A DNA stretch of 64,000 nt from Flavobacteriaceae bacterium GSB9 (GTDB taxonomy: Bacteria; Bacteroidota; Bacteroidia; Flavobacteriales; Flavobacteriaceae). Shown in pieces: positions 1 to 8,963 of this stretch (within the stretch, counting starts at the first letter, position 1; every line of letters starts with the position of its first letter). The stretch lies in NCBI GenBank assembly GCA_022749295.1, contig CP062007.1, positions 1,798,001 to 1,862,000 of the forward strand. Direction: 5' to 3'. The notes under the pieces were generated by a model. That model had not been told where the DNA came from. It searched no databases and saw only the letters and a list, made by a program, of their open reading frames with translations. A program made the position numbers and the translations under genes.

Positions 1-1
1 T

Positions 2-1321
2 CCCATAAAAAACTACGACGGTTGGCAAGAAGATATTGAACGTAGCCGGAGGGGCGAGAACAATATTTTTTGGCCCACACCCATTAAATGGTTTGCCAAA
101 TCTAGTGGCACTACACGTGCCAAAAGCAAGTTTATTCCGGTAAGCGAAGAATCGTTGGAAGATTGCCACTACGCCGCCAGTAAAGATTTGCTTTGTATGT
201 ATTTGAACAATAACGAAGATTCGCAATTGTTTACAGGTAAAAGCCTAAGGCTTGGAGGCAGCAAAGAACTTTACAAAGAAAACGGTACAGTATTTGGCGA
301 TTTGTCGGCTATTTTAATTGACAACATGCCCTTTTGGGCAGAATTTAGCAGTACGCCCAGCAATAAAGTATCTTTAATGAGTGACTGGGAACATAAAATG
401 CAAGCTATTGTAAACGAAACGATAAATGAAAAAGTAACCAGTTTGGCTGGTGTACCATCTTGGATGTTGGTTTTATTAAACAATGTTTTGGAAACCACAG
501 GAAAAGAAAGCATCCTTGAAGTTTGGCCAAATCTGGAAGTCTATTTTCACGGCGGGGTTAGCTTTATTCCTTATAAAGACCAATACAAAAAGATACTACC
601 AAAAAAATCATTTCGATATTACGAAATTTATAATGCTTCGGAAGGTTTTTTTGCCATACAAGACCAAAACAATTCCAACGAACTTTTGCTTATGTTGGAT
701 TACGGCATCTTTTATGAATTTATCCCCATGAACGTTTATGGAACTTTAGAAGAAAAGGCCATTCCGCTTAGCGAAGTACAACTTGGCCAAAATTACGCCG
801 TAATCATTACTACAAACGCAGGCTTATGGCGCTATAAAATTGGCGACACCATTAGGTTTACATCACTAAACCCGTACCGGATAAAAGTTTCTGGTCGAAC
901 AAAGCACCATATTAATGTTTTTGGTGAAGAACTAATTATTGAAAACGCAGAAGCTGCACTTAAAAAAGTTTGCAAACGTACCAAGGCTGAAATTGTAGAT
1001 TTTACCGCAGCGCCTATTTTTATGCTTGGCAAAGAAAAGGGAGCACACGAATGGTTAATCGAATTTAAAACACCTCCAAAAGACATCAACTATTTTAACG
1101 AACTGTTTGACAATGCGTTAAAAGCTCTAAACTCTGATTACGAAGCCAAGCGTTATAATAACATAACTTTAAACAAGCCTAAAATTAATCTTGCGCGCAA
1201 AAACCTGTTTTACGATTGGTTAAAACAAAACAATAAACTAGGTGGCCAACATAAAATACCAAGACTATCAAATACTAGATGCTACATGGATGAACTTTTA
1301 AGTTTGAACCAAAAGCATTAG
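2..1321 (+). CDS. GH3 auxin-responsive promoter family protein, 5' truncated by window edge
   Basis: The reading frame is open from base 2 to a TAA at 1321 (439 residues visible), so the beginning lies outside the window. The TTG near 155 is internal, because family-typical sequence precedes it: an SSGTT phosphate-binding motif at about visible residue 39 and KSKFIPVS just after it. GH3 proteins belong to the ANL adenylating superfamily and in plants join amino acids to jasmonate or auxin. Bacterial members, common in Bacteroidota at roughly 500 residues, have unknown substrates. A GRTKHHINVFGEEL segment near visible residue 300 matches the hinge region of the family. Acyl adenylation is inferred from the family only. 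The gene is convergent with clpX, and a shared hairpin terminator lies between them. Confidence 0.85.
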   Translation, partial: PIKNYDGWQEDIERSRRGENNIFWPTPIKWFAKSSGTTRAKSKFIPVSEESLEDCHYAASKDLLCMYLNNNEDSQLFTGKSLRLGGSKELYKENGTVFGDLSAILIDNMPFWAEFSSTPSNKVSLMSDWEHKMQAIVNETINEKVTSLAGVPSWMLVLLNNVLETTGKESILEVWPNLEVYFHGGVSFIPYKDQYKKILPKKSFRYYEIYNASEGFFAIQDQNNSNELLLMLDYGIFYEFIPMNVYGTLEEKAIPLSEVQLGQNYAVIITTNAGLWRYKIGDTIRFTSLNPYRIKVSGRTKHHINVFGEELIIENAEAALKKVCKRTKAEIVDFTAAPIFMLGKEKGAHEWLIEFKTPPKDINYFNELFDNALKALNSDYEAKRYNNITLNKPKINLARKNLFYDWLKQNNKLGGQHKIPRLSNTRCYMDELLSLNQKH

Positions 1322-1581
1322 CCCAAAAAACCACATATAAATAGAATTTTTTTTATTTTCCAATCAATTGGAAGAACTGTCTGTTTTAAATTCAAATTAT
1401 CAAAAAACGAAATTATCGATTAAGTGTATTGTAAAAAGTTTTTTAAACGAGTATTTCGTCTTATAGTCTAAAAGAATTTTAAAAGCTTTGTGTGTTCTCA
1501 AATAAGCAATACTTTTAAAAAAAATAAGAAAAACTTATAAAGTTTAGATAGCAAATCCATTATTAATTAATATCCATAAAT
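1322..1581. other. AT-rich intergenic gap without a gene
   Basis: About 260 bases between the GH3 gene and the hairpin at 1582 hold no open frame with protein-like composition on either strand. The sequence is very A/T rich with poly-A and poly-T tracts. I see no tRNA, repeat or clear promoter. It is most likely a 3' untranslated and spacer region between two convergent genes. Confidence 0.6.
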
Positions 1582-1614
1582 AAAAAAACCACACTAAAAT
1601 AAGTGTGGTTTTTT
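1582..1614. terminator. Bidirectional hairpin terminator between GH3 gene and clpX
   Basis: A 9-bp stem (1587-1595 with 1602-1610, AACCACACT arm) and a 6-base loop is flanked by A-runs on the left and T-runs on the right. It can therefore end transcription of both the + strand GH3 gene and the minus-strand clpX. Confidence 0.8.
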
Positions 1615-1636
1615 ACTTTTATATTATTGTAATGTT

Positions 1637-2869
1637 CTATGAAACTGCTTTTAGCTTTTTCAGTGTAGTTTTTGTCAACTTATCCTCGGCATACGCTTTG
1701 GTTACGTTTAATTTTTTCTCATCGCTACTTGGCAATTCAAACATAGCATCGGTTAAAATTTCCTCACATAACGAGCGTAGACCTCTAGCACCCAATTTAT
1801 ACTGTATGGCTTTATCAACTATAAAACCTAAAGCACCATCAGTTATTGAAAACTCAATATCGTCCATTTCAAACAACTTTTTGTACTGTTTTATGATGGC
1901 ATTTTTTGGCTCTGTAAGAATGGCCCTAAGTGTTTTAGCATCTAGAGGATTCATATGCGTTAATACTGGTAAACGCCCAATAATCTCAGGAATTAAACCA
2001 AAATCCTTTAAATCTTTTGGTATAATGTATTGCAATAAGTTTTCTTGGTCTACAACATCATCAGACATGGAAGCACTGTACCCTACCGCCTGCATATTCA
2101 ATCGTTTAGAGATTACACGCTCAATACCATCAAAGGCCCCACCTGCAATAAAAAGAATGTTTTCAGTGTTGACTTCAATAAACTTTTGGTCAGGATGCTT
2201 ACGCCCTCCTTTTGGTGGCACATTAACCACTGTTCCTTCTAAAAGCTTTAACAATGCTTGCTGTACGCCTTCGCCTGACACATCTCTGGTTATGGATGGG
2301 TTATCGCTTTTTCTTGCAATTTTGTCTATCTCATCAATAAAAACAATTCCCTTTTCTGCTTTTTCTAAATTATAATCGGCAGCTTGCAACAAACGCGTTA
2401 AAATACTCTCAACATCTTCACCTACATAACCAGCTTCGGTTAAAACCGTTGCATCAACGATGGCCAAAGGCACATTTAACATTTTAGCGATGGTTTTTGC
2501 CATTAAGGTTTTTCCTGTACCGGTTTGCCCAACCATAACGATATTACTTTTTTGGATATCAATATCGTCATTTGATGCCGGTTGTAACAAGCGTTTATAG
2601 TGGTTATATACAGCCACAGACATCACCTTTTTAGTAGAGTCTTGACCAATAATATACTCGTCTAGGAAAGATTTTATTTGCTGCGGTTTGCGGAGTTTTA
2701 ATTCTGCTGAGAGATCGCTGCTATCATTTTGTTTTGATTCCTCTAAAACAATGCCATGTGCCTGCTCAATGCATCGATCGCATATATGAGCATCTAATCC
2801 CGCTATTAATAAATTTGTTTCTGGTTTTTTACGACCACAAAACGAACATTCTAGTTCTTCTTTTGCCAT
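1637..2869 (-). CDS. clpX: ATP-dependent Clp protease ATP-binding subunit ClpX
   Basis: AAA+ unfoldase that recognises and unfolds substrates and feeds them to ClpP in the cytoplasm. The 410-residue protein has the N-terminal zinc-binding domain (Cys8, Cys11, Cys30, Cys33), Walker A GQTGTGKT at 114-121, the GYVG pore loop at 147-150, Walker B with IDEID at 178-182 and the RKH pore loop at 223-225. The frame extends upstream to a TTG at 2905. I chose the ATG at 2869 because [13 protein letters not shown] is the usual ClpX beginning. It lies 75 bases downstream of clpP on the same strand, which fits a clpP-clpX operon, and it ends at the shared terminator at 1582-1614. All key residues are present and the length is normal. 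Confidence 0.97.
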   Translation of the reverse strand: MAKEELECSFCGRKKPETNLLIAGLDAHICDRCIEQAHGIVLEESKQNDSSDLSAELKLRKPQQIKSFLDEYIIGQDSTKKVMSVAVYNHYKRLLQPASNDDIDIQKSNIVMVGQTGTGKTLMAKTIAKMLNVPLAIVDATVLTEAGYVGEDVESILTRLLQAADYNLEKAEKGIVFIDEIDKIARKSDNPSITRDVSGEGVQQALLKLLEGTVVNVPPKGGRKHPDQKFIEVNTENILFIAGGAFDGIERVISKRLNMQAVGYSASMSDDVVDQENLLQYIIPKDLKDFGLIPEIIGRLPVLTHMNPLDAKTLRAILTEPKNAIIKQYKKLFEMDDIEFSITDGALGFIVDKAIQYKLGARGLRSLCEEILTDAMFELPSSDEKKLNVTKAYAEDKLTKTTLKKLKAVS

Positions 2870-2944
2870 TAATCTAATCTGTTTTCGAGAGTGTAATTTT
2901 AACAATTCACTGTTTTATAATCCATTAAAATTACAAATTTTTAT

Positions 2945-3619
2945 TTAATTGCGCGCTAAGATTTCGTCTATCATACCATATTCCTTGGCCTTATCGGCTT
3001 TCATCCAGTAATCGCGATCACTATCGGCATATACTTTGTCGTAATCCTGTCCGGAATGCTTACTTATAATTTTATAAAGTTCTTCTTTTAGGGTTAAAAT
3101 CTCTCTTGCTGTAATTTCAATGTCACTCGCTTGCCCTTGAGCACCACCTAACGGCTGGTGAATCATAACGCGCGAGTGTGTTAATCCGCTACGCTTACCC
3201 TTTTCTCCAGCACATAACAACACCGCACCCATTGAGGCCGCCATACCGGTACAGATTGTGGCAACATCTGGTTTTATAAATTGCATGGTATCATAAATAC
3301 CTAAACCTGCATAAACGCTTCCGCCAGGTGAATTGATATATATTTGAATGTCTTTTGAAGCGTCGGTACTTTCCAAAAACAGTAATTGTGCCTGAACAAT
3401 ATTAGCCACTTGATCGTTAATACCTGTTCCCAAGAAAATGATTCTATCCATCATTAATCGAGAGAACACATCGAAAACCGCTATGTTCATTTGGCGTTCT
3501 TCAATAATGTTTGGCGTAAGGTTAGTGGGGTACATACTACTGATTATTTTGTTGTAATATGTACTGCTGATACCTTGATCTTTTATCGCGAATTTTTCAA
3601 ACTCTTTTGCGTAATCCAT
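2945..3619 (-). CDS. clpP: ATP-dependent Clp protease proteolytic subunit ClpP
   Basis: Serine peptidase that assembles into the tetradecameric barrel partnered by ClpX. The 224-residue protein carries the family triad: Ser129 in GMAASMGA, His154 in MIHQPLGG and Asp203 in the DRDYWM segment. The 25- and 49-residue spacings between them match E. coli ClpP. The [16 protein letters not shown] segment near 95-110 is also typical. The N-terminal stretch of roughly 30 residues before the conserved core is probably a propeptide, as in other Bacteroidota ClpP. It is first in the clpP-clpX transcript, and the tig terminator hairpin separates it from the upstream tig gene, so it should have its own promoter in 3620-3710. 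I could not identify a convincing one. Confidence 0.97.
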   Translation of the reverse strand: MDYAKEFEKFAIKDQGISSTYYNKIISSMYPTNLTPNIIEERQMNIAVFDVFSRLMMDRIIFLGTGINDQVANIVQAQLLFLESTDASKDIQIYINSPGGSVYAGLGIYDTMQFIKPDVATICTGMAASMGAVLLCAGEKGKRSGLTHSRVMIHQPLGGAQGQASDIEITAREILTLKEELYKIISKHSGQDYDKVYADSDRDYWMKADKAKEYGMIDEILARN

Positions 3620-3712
3620 AGTTTAAACTGAAATTTATTTTATTAACGCTCTGATAAACAAAATCTACGTGCGTTAATATGTTTTGTTATTGATGGTTTA
3701 TTTTGAATGAAA

Positions 3713-3743
3713 AGGCGCTTAAATCAATACGATTTAAGCGCCT
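3713..3743 (-). terminator. Rho-independent terminator of tig
   Basis: A perfect 13-bp stem (3713-3725 with 3731-3743) and 5-base loop lies 24 bases beyond the tig stop. On the minus strand it is followed by a short T-run. It separates the tig transcript from clpP-clpX. Confidence 0.85.
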
Positions 3744-3766
3744 AAATATAAGCATTTATTATTTAC

Positions 3767-5095
3767 TTATTTGTCTCCATAAACCTCTTTTACAAAGTTT
3801 TCATAGCTCAATTCCTTTACTTTAAGATTGGCTTTTTCTTTGTAAAGAGCCAGTAATTTTTGGCTGATTAACTGCTCTGAAATACGGCGTGCCTCATCTT
3901 GGTTAGAAAGCACGCGGGCTGCAATATCATCCAATTCTTTATCAGAAGGATTCATTTGGCCAAATTGAGCCATTTGCCCTTTAATCATTTCGCGCGCATG
4001 GTTTTTTATATCGTCCATGGTTACTTTAATATCGTGCTCTTCTATCAATTTACCTTCAATTAATTGGTAACGCAAGCTTTTTTCAGATTTCTCGTATTCT
4101 TCTCTTGCTTCTTCAGAATCCAATTCTTTTTCACCAGCTGTTTGCAACCATTTTGTTAAGAATTCTGCCGGTAAATCGAACTTAGTATTTTCTACCAAAT
4201 GCTCGGTTACATCGTTCAGTAATTTTTGGTCTGCTTGCTGAACAAATTGTTTTTCAGCATCTTCTTTTATTTTAGCCTTTAATTCGGTTACTGAAGCTAC
4301 TTCTCCTTTACCGAATAATTTATCGAACAACTCTTGGTCTAAATCGGCCAATTCGCGCTCATTGATTTCAGTGATTTCAAAAGTCACTTCTATATCAAGA
4401 CCATGAACCTCGTCATGTCCTAATTTTAAAGCGTGCATCAATTCGTGATCATCATCATAAAGTCCTTTGGTTTTTAGCGTGATTACGTCACCAACTTTTG
4501 CTCCTATGAATTGTTTTTCGGTAGCTTTTCCTTTGAATTTATCCAAAGTTAAGGTTACCGTATTTTCAATCTCCTTTTCTTCGTTTTTGAAAGTACCGGT
4601 AATTTCACTGTCTTTTTCAACTACATCCTGAGACACTAACTTTCCGTATTGTTTTTGGATACGCTCAATTTGCTCGTCGATCATTTTATCGTCGGCAACA
4701 ATATTGTATTGCGTAATCGTCTTTTTGCTTTTTAAATCTACCTCAAACTCAGGAGCCAGCCCTAATTCGAATTCAAAAGAAAATTTTTCAGCTTCCCAAT
4801 CAATTTCATCTTGGGTTTTTGGTAGTGGCTGTCCTAAAACATCTAACTTCTCTTCAGTTAAATATTTGTTTAAAGCATCTTGAAGCAATTTATTCACCTC
4901 ATCAACCAACACGGCTTTACCGTATTGTTTTTTCACCATGCCCATAGGCACGTGCCCTTTTCTAAAACCAGGAATGTTTGCTGTTTTTCGGTAATCTGAT
5001 AAGATTTTTTCAACTTTATCGCTGTAATCTTCTTTGGCGATATCTACTTTTACAACAGCATTTAATGCATCAACGTTTTCTCTTGTAATATTCAT
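3767..5095 (-). CDS. tig: Trigger factor, ribosome-associated chaperone and peptidyl-prolyl isomerase
   Basis: Binds near the ribosomal exit tunnel and holds nascent chains. The 442-residue protein begins with the ribosome-binding domain, which shows the signature GFRKGHVP at 43-50. The FKBP-like PPIase region (about 150-240) is divergent, as is common in Bacteroidota, and is followed by the helical arms of the C-terminal domain. An in-frame TTG allows extension to 5131, but MNITREN at 5095 is the family-typical start. A strong Bacteroidota-type promoter sits at 5271-5301, implying a leader of about 170 bases. Its terminator is at 3713-3743, so it appears to be a single-gene transcript next to the clpP-clpX operon. 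The three form the usual protein quality-control neighbourhood. Confidence 0.95.
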   Translation of the reverse strand: MNITRENVDALNAVVKVDIAKEDYSDKVEKILSDYRKTANIPGFRKGHVPMGMVKKQYGKAVLVDEVNKLLQDALNKYLTEEKLDVLGQPLPKTQDEIDWEAEKFSFEFELGLAPEFEVDLKSKKTITQYNIVADDKMIDEQIERIQKQYGKLVSQDVVEKDSEITGTFKNEEKEIENTVTLTLDKFKGKATEKQFIGAKVGDVITLKTKGLYDDDHELMHALKLGHDEVHGLDIEVTFEITEINERELADLDQELFDKLFGKGEVASVTELKAKIKEDAEKQFVQQADQKLLNDVTEHLVENTKFDLPAEFLTKWLQTAGEKELDSEEAREEYEKSEKSLRYQLIEGKLIEEHDIKVTMDDIKNHAREMIKGQMAQFGQMNPSDKELDDIAARVLSNQDEARRISEQLISQKLLALYKEKANLKVKELSYENFVKEVYGDK

Positions 5096-5270
5096 TTTAA
5101 ATGATATGAAGCCTTTTAAGGCAATTAACAAAAAAGTTTTTCAACTTCAATTTTTAACAAACTTCTGTTTCCCGAAAAGCCATCTGAACGATTTGCAGGA
5201 AACGGCCATTTTAGTCGTTACTACACGTTTAACATAACACGCAGCGCCCACAGCGACTAAAATTGGGTGG

Positions 5271-5301
5271 CAAAAGTACAATATTTTTACCACCCAACAA
5301 A
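5271..5301 (-). promoter_or_regulatory. Promoter of tig (Bacteroidota -33/-7 type)
   Basis: Read on the minus strand, TTTG (5301-5298) is followed by exactly 19 bases and TACTTTTG (5278-5271). This is a full match to the Bacteroidota consensus TTTG-N19-TAnnTTTG. The predicted transcription start is near 5265, about 170 bases before the tig ATG. Confidence 0.75.
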
Positions 5302-5325
5302 GTTTTTAATTGCTTGATTTTTAGG

Positions 5326-5673
5326 CTATTTTTCTTCGTCTTTCAGCAAAGAATGCAGTATAGATTGTAAAATAGACAAAAGGACACTAAAGAACAATGC
5401 CCACCAAAAATTATCGACCGAAAAACCACTTATTAGTTGGTCAGCCAGAAGAATAATGACGGCGTTTATTACCAATAGAAACAGCCCTAAAGTTAAGATG
5501 GTTGCCGGTAATGTAAAAATGACCAAAATCGGTTTTACCAGTAAATTGAGCACGGCCAATACTAAAGCTACGATAAAAGCGGTTAGATAGCTGTCTACAT
5601 GTACACCCGATAGCGCATAAGCCAAAACGAAAACGGCTACGGCATTTAAAAGAAGTCTTAAAATGAGATTCAT
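5326..5673 (-). CDS. Phage holin family protein (superfamily IV, Phage_holin_4_2-type), chromosomal membrane protein
   Basis: A 115-residue protein made almost entirely of four hydrophobic segments (about 2-22, 30-50, 54-78 and 87-107) and ending with a short charged tail KDEEK. The pattern with KPILVIFTLPATILTLGLF in the middle is typical of the Mycobacterial 4-TMS holin-like family (YvlD-like). Despite the name, these are widespread chromosomal proteins and not lysis genes. No phage gene lies near it. Function in the inner membrane is unknown; envelope stress roles have been suggested for relatives. It is a lone minus-strand gene between tig and the YwqK-repeat genes. Confidence 0.75.
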   Translation of the reverse strand: MNLILRLLLNAVAVFVLAYALSGVHVDSYLTAFIVALVLAVLNLLVKPILVIFTLPATILTLGLFLLVINAVIILLADQLISGFSVDNFWWALFFSVLLSILQSILHSLLKDEEK

Positions 5674-5717
5674 ATATTTTTTATTTTGAAAATAAAGTTA
5701 ATAAATTTTAACTGGAC

Positions 5718-6839
5718 TTATATCTTAAAAACAATTGGTAATGAATACGGCACTTTTACAGGCTTTCCTCTTATAAGCCCTGGTTTCATTTTAGGCAATA
5801 GGGCAATAACCCTAGTTGCCTCGGCCTCCAAAGCCCTATGGGCAGCCCTAGCTCTTATATTTGCTACATGGCCATCTTCATCTATTTTAAAAATCACATA
5901 GATTTTTTGCTTTCCTTTTAAGTTCATATCTCTCGCAAAAGACGTATTAAACTTTTTCATAATAAAACCAGACACCCTTTGAGACATGCAATTTCTAAGC
6001 TCTGTATTTCTAAGGTAAATTTCGCACCCTGGATAAACAGGAAGGTTCACAAGGACACCATCGGGTATTTCAACAACCCGAAGCGATGTTTTACTGGACA
6101 CCTTTTTAAGTTCTCCCTTTTTGTATTTAAGGGTGTTAATATATTTGCCTTCTTCGTTGTACTGATGCTCTTCCCCGTCCTTTTCATTCAACTTGCACAA
6201 ACCTTCCAATTTTATTTGGCCATTTTTATAATACTGTTTGTACGAACCTTCTTTGTAGCCCTCCACATAATAAACCTCCCATTCCTTTTCTCCAGTCTCA
6301 TAAAATTGCCTCCAAATACCCTTGAGCTCATTTTCTTCATACATAGCGTCAACCTTCAACGTTCCTTTTTTATAATACTCTTTGTAACCACCAGCTTTAA
6401 CAAAACTTCTAGTTTGCGAAAGAATTCGACCGTAAACTGCAAGCAGTTCACCCGTTTCTTGATATTCTTTGGTAACAAGACCTCCATTGGCAGCACGCTT
6501 GGTTTCTTTGGTCAACACCCCTGTTTTAGAATAAGATTGCCCTATACCAGTCGGCTTCCCATTGGAGCCATAAGCATTTACTGTTCTAAGGTGACCATTT
6601 TCATAATAGCCCTGCCAGTTACGAATTTTATTTCCGTTGTTATAAAAGCCCGTTAACTTTAATTGACCACTTTTATAGTATTCTTTAAATACACCATTCT
6701 TCTTGTTGTCTTTGTAAAAACCTTCCTTTTTCACTTCACCACTATCATAGAATTCTTGATAAGCCCCATCGGGGTGATTGATTTGTGAAAAGCTATGAAT
6801 CGCAATAAAAAGAGCAAGTAATGTTATACGTTTTTTCAT
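5718..6839 (-). CDS. Secreted YwqK/MORN-repeat protein fused to a TonB C-terminal domain
   Basis: 373 residues. A signal peptide (1-19, ending HSFSQ) precedes about nine tandem MORN-variant repeats of the type W-x-E/Q-Y-Y-x-x-G-x-L-K between residues 25 and 245. A TonB-type C-terminal domain follows at about 260-373, with two cysteines (Cys272 in VYPGCE and Cys284) and a KVPYSLPIVF-like end. Databases often call such repeats 'toxin-antitoxin system YwqK family antitoxin', but nothing here suggests a toxin pair. The TonB-type end lacks the N-terminal membrane anchor of a genuine energy transducer, so it is probably a periplasmic or cell-surface module. It is the downstream member of a tandem pair with the gene at 6918-8090. 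A role in envelope or peptidoglycan contact is inference. Confidence 0.75.
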   Translation of the reverse strand: MKKRITLLALFIAIHSFSQINHPDGAYQEFYDSGEVKKEGFYKDNKKNGVFKEYYKSGQLKLTGFYNNGNKIRNWQGYYENGHLRTVNAYGSNGKPTGIGQSYSKTGVLTKETKRAANGGLVTKEYQETGELLAVYGRILSQTRSFVKAGGYKEYYKKGTLKVDAMYEENELKGIWRQFYETGEKEWEVYYVEGYKEGSYKQYYKNGQIKLEGLCKLNEKDGEEHQYNEEGKYINTLKYKKGELKKVSSKTSLRVVEIPDGVLVNLPVYPGCEIYLRNTELRNCMSQRVSGFIMKKFNTSFARDMNLKGKQKIYVIFKIDEDGHVANIRARAAHRALEAEATRVIALLPKMKPGLIRGKPVKVPYSLPIVFKI

Positions 6840-6917
6840 TTAATAAATATTGACTTGTTAAAATTTTATCTGGTGGAAAGCGATAGAGATTGCTCAAATT
6901 CTTTTTATAGAATGGAA

Positions 6918-8090
6918 TTATTCTGAAAACGTCTTGTAGTGTTCTGTCAACTTACTTCTTGGCACCGTAGCACTAACAAAAATGGGCAAGCTATAGGGTA
7001 CAATAACCGCCTTTCCTTTTTGATAGCCAGGCACCATTTTTGGTAATTGCCTAACAGCTCGAATAGCTTCTTTTTCTAAATCTGGATGCTTTGCTCTAAC
7101 CCTAACACCCGTTATTGAGCCTGTTTTATCAATTTTAAAAATCACATTAACAAGCTGTTTACCGTAAATACCCGTACCAACAACGACATCTGGATTAAAC
7201 TCTTTATTGATAAATTCGGCTATTTTTTCGGACATACATTTTCGTTTGGCATTATTGCCAGGAAATAATTCGCAACCAGGATAAACGGGAACACGCTCCA
7301 ATAAACCATCGGGAATTTTAGTAGACTCTAATTTTACGGACTTACCCCCTCTCTTTAATTTCCCTTTTTTATATTTCAATTCATTAACAATATTTCCTAA
7401 GGAATCGTATTGACTCCAAACACCATCAAAATCACCATTTGAATACTCCCCTTTCCATATTAAATGCCCGCTTTCGTTATATCGCTTTTCTTCGCCATCC
7501 AGAAAATCTGTAACATGGGAACCTTCTAACTTTAACTGGCCACTTTTATAAAATTGTTTATACACCCCTTGTTTGTACCCTTTAAAATATTCAACCTCCC
7601 ATTCTTTTTCTCCTGTATCATAAAACTGTTTCCAAGGGCCAGATAACTCATTATTAGAATAAATACATTCTGTTTTTAAAGTTCCATTTTCATAGAAGTC
7701 TTTATACCCTCCAGCCTTAACAAAATATTTTTTATTATTTGAAGGCATTAAGGCATAAGTAACAGACATATTTCCATTTTCAAAATATCCCCTATAAATT
7801 AAACCTCCATTTTGCACCGGCTTTTTTTCACTGATTAAATGGCCGTTTTTAGAATACAGCTCTTCAATTCCCGTAGACCTGCCATCTGTGCCAAATGTAT
7901 AAACTCTTTTTAGCTGTCCGCTATCGTAATACTCTTTCCAAACACTAATTTTATTATTGTTTTTATAGAACCCTTCTTTTCTTAACTGACCATTTTTATG
8001 GTATTCTTTGTATGGTCCATCGGGGTGTCTGTTTTGAGATATGGCACAAATCGAAAATGCCAAAAACAGAAATAGAATAATTTGCCTCAT
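6918..8090 (-). CDS. Secreted YwqK/MORN-repeat protein fused to a TonB C-terminal domain (upstream paralog)
   Basis: 390 residues with the same architecture as its neighbour at 5718-6839: a signal peptide (about 1-18, ending CAISQ), then YKEYHKNGQLRKEGFY-type repeats throughout the first 250 residues, then a TonB C-terminal domain. The latter again carries the VYPGCE motif, a second cysteine in RKCMSE and KLPKMVPG-like spacing. The two proteins align over their whole length, so they arose by tandem duplication. The gap between them is 78 bases and they share a strand, so co-transcription is likely. The last 15 residues, after the PYSLPIFV segment, extend beyond the end of the paralog. The substrate or partner is unknown. 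Confidence 0.75.
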   Translation of the reverse strand: MRQIILFLFLAFSICAISQNRHPDGPYKEYHKNGQLRKEGFYKNNNKISVWKEYYDSGQLKRVYTFGTDGRSTGIEELYSKNGHLISEKKPVQNGGLIYRGYFENGNMSVTYALMPSNNKKYFVKAGGYKDFYENGTLKTECIYSNNELSGPWKQFYDTGEKEWEVEYFKGYKQGVYKQFYKSGQLKLEGSHVTDFLDGEEKRYNESGHLIWKGEYSNGDFDGVWSQYDSLGNIVNELKYKKGKLKRGGKSVKLESTKIPDGLLERVPVYPGCELFPGNNAKRKCMSEKIAEFINKEFNPDVVVGTGIYGKQLVNVIFKIDKTGSITGVRVRAKHPDLEKEAIRAVRQLPKMVPGYQKGKAVIVPYSLPIFVSATVPRSKLTEHYKTFSE

Positions 8091-8160
8091 TTAAATAGTT
8101 TGGTTTTTAAATAAGGTAAATATAGGTTTTTTCCTAAAAAAGGTAAGATTTTTTACAAGT

Positions 8161-8937
8161 CTATTTTACAAATCTTTCAACCGCTTCAAAAAAGTCTTTT
8201 GGATTTTCGGCGTGTAGCCAGTGACCTGAATTGGCAATGGTTACAATTTCGAAACTTGGAAAATGCCTTTTAATAATATTTTCGTCACCCACACCAATAT
8301 ATTCTGAACGGTCTCCGCGTAGAAAAAGCGTATCTTTTTCAAATATTGCGTGCGCCGGCAATGGCTCACCAATTTCGGCAACTTCATTTTTTAGCACCTC
8401 TAAATTGATGCGCAGTGCCAATGTTCCTTTTTCTACCCAATAGAGGTTTTTAAGCAAAAACTGACGTATACCGACTTCAGGTATATACTCACTTAAAACT
8501 TTATCGGCCTTACCGCGACTTTTTATTTCATCAAAATTCAATGCGCTCAAGCCGTTTAAAATAACATCGTGGTGCACCGGATAAAACCGTGGTGAAATAT
8601 CGGCAACCATTAATTTCGATACCATTTCTGGATATAGCGTTGCAAATAGCATGGCTGTTTTCCCGCCCATGGAATGGCCTAACAAAACAATGTCCTCTAG
8701 GTTTTTGGCTTCGCAGTAGTTTTTTAAATCTTCGGCCAATAGTTCGTAACTAAAATCGTCGCTATGGAAACTGCGACCATGGTTTCGCTGGTCGAGCAAA
8801 TGTACCTCGAACCCCAATTCGCTGAGCTCACCGCCCAAAGTTTTCCAATTATCGCCCATACCTAAAAAACCGTGCAAGATTATAAATGGTTTTCCTTCGC
8901 CTATTATGTTTGAATACAATATTTTTTCTTCTGCCAC
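8161..8937 (-). CDS. Alpha/beta fold hydrolase (YbfF-like esterase family)
   Basis: 258 residues of an alpha/beta hydrolase. The oxyanion-hole segment LHGFLGMGDNW is at 21-31, the nucleophile elbow GHSMGG has Ser89, and the catalytic histidine His239 lies in SGHWLHAENP near the C terminus. The LLDQRNHGRS motif at 47-55 is typical of the YbfF/ABHD11-type esterase group, which act on acyl thioesters or short-chain esters. There is no signal peptide, so it should be cytoplasmic. It lies 26 bases downstream of pdxJ on the same strand and is probably co-transcribed with it, as in several Flavobacteriaceae. The physiological substrate is not known. Confidence 0.85.
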   Translation of the reverse strand: MAEEKILYSNIIGEGKPFIILHGFLGMGDNWKTLGGELSELGFEVHLLDQRNHGRSFHSDDFSYELLAEDLKNYCEAKNLEDIVLLGHSMGGKTAMLFATLYPEMVSKLMVADISPRFYPVHHDVILNGLSALNFDEIKSRGKADKVLSEYIPEVGIRQFLLKNLYWVEKGTLALRINLEVLKNEVAEIGEPLPAHAIFEKDTLFLRGDRSEYIGVGDENIIKRHFPSFEIVTIANSGHWLHAENPKDFFEAVERFVK

Positions 8938-8963
8938 GAACTCAAAAATTTTAATGTTACAAT

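Noticed and set aside
2-1321. GH3 gene starting at the TTG near base 155
   Set aside because: The family's SSGTT and KSKFIPVS motifs are encoded upstream of it, so the frame continues to the window edge.
1605-2375. Long + strand open frame (256 codons) opposite clpX
   Set aside because: It overlaps an unmistakable clpX on the other strand and has no recognisable protein features.
1637-2905. Longer ClpX starting at a TTG at 2905
   Set aside because: The extra residues lack any homology, and the ATG at 2869 gives the classic zinc-domain beginning.
5326-5673. Holin-like protein as a sign of a prophage
   Set aside because: No other phage gene is near, and this family is a common chromosomal membrane protein in Bacteroidota.
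5718-8090. Labelling the two YwqK-repeat proteins as antitoxins of a toxin-antitoxin system
   Set aside because: No toxin-like gene is adjacent, both are exported, and the label in databases is only inherited from the repeat family name.
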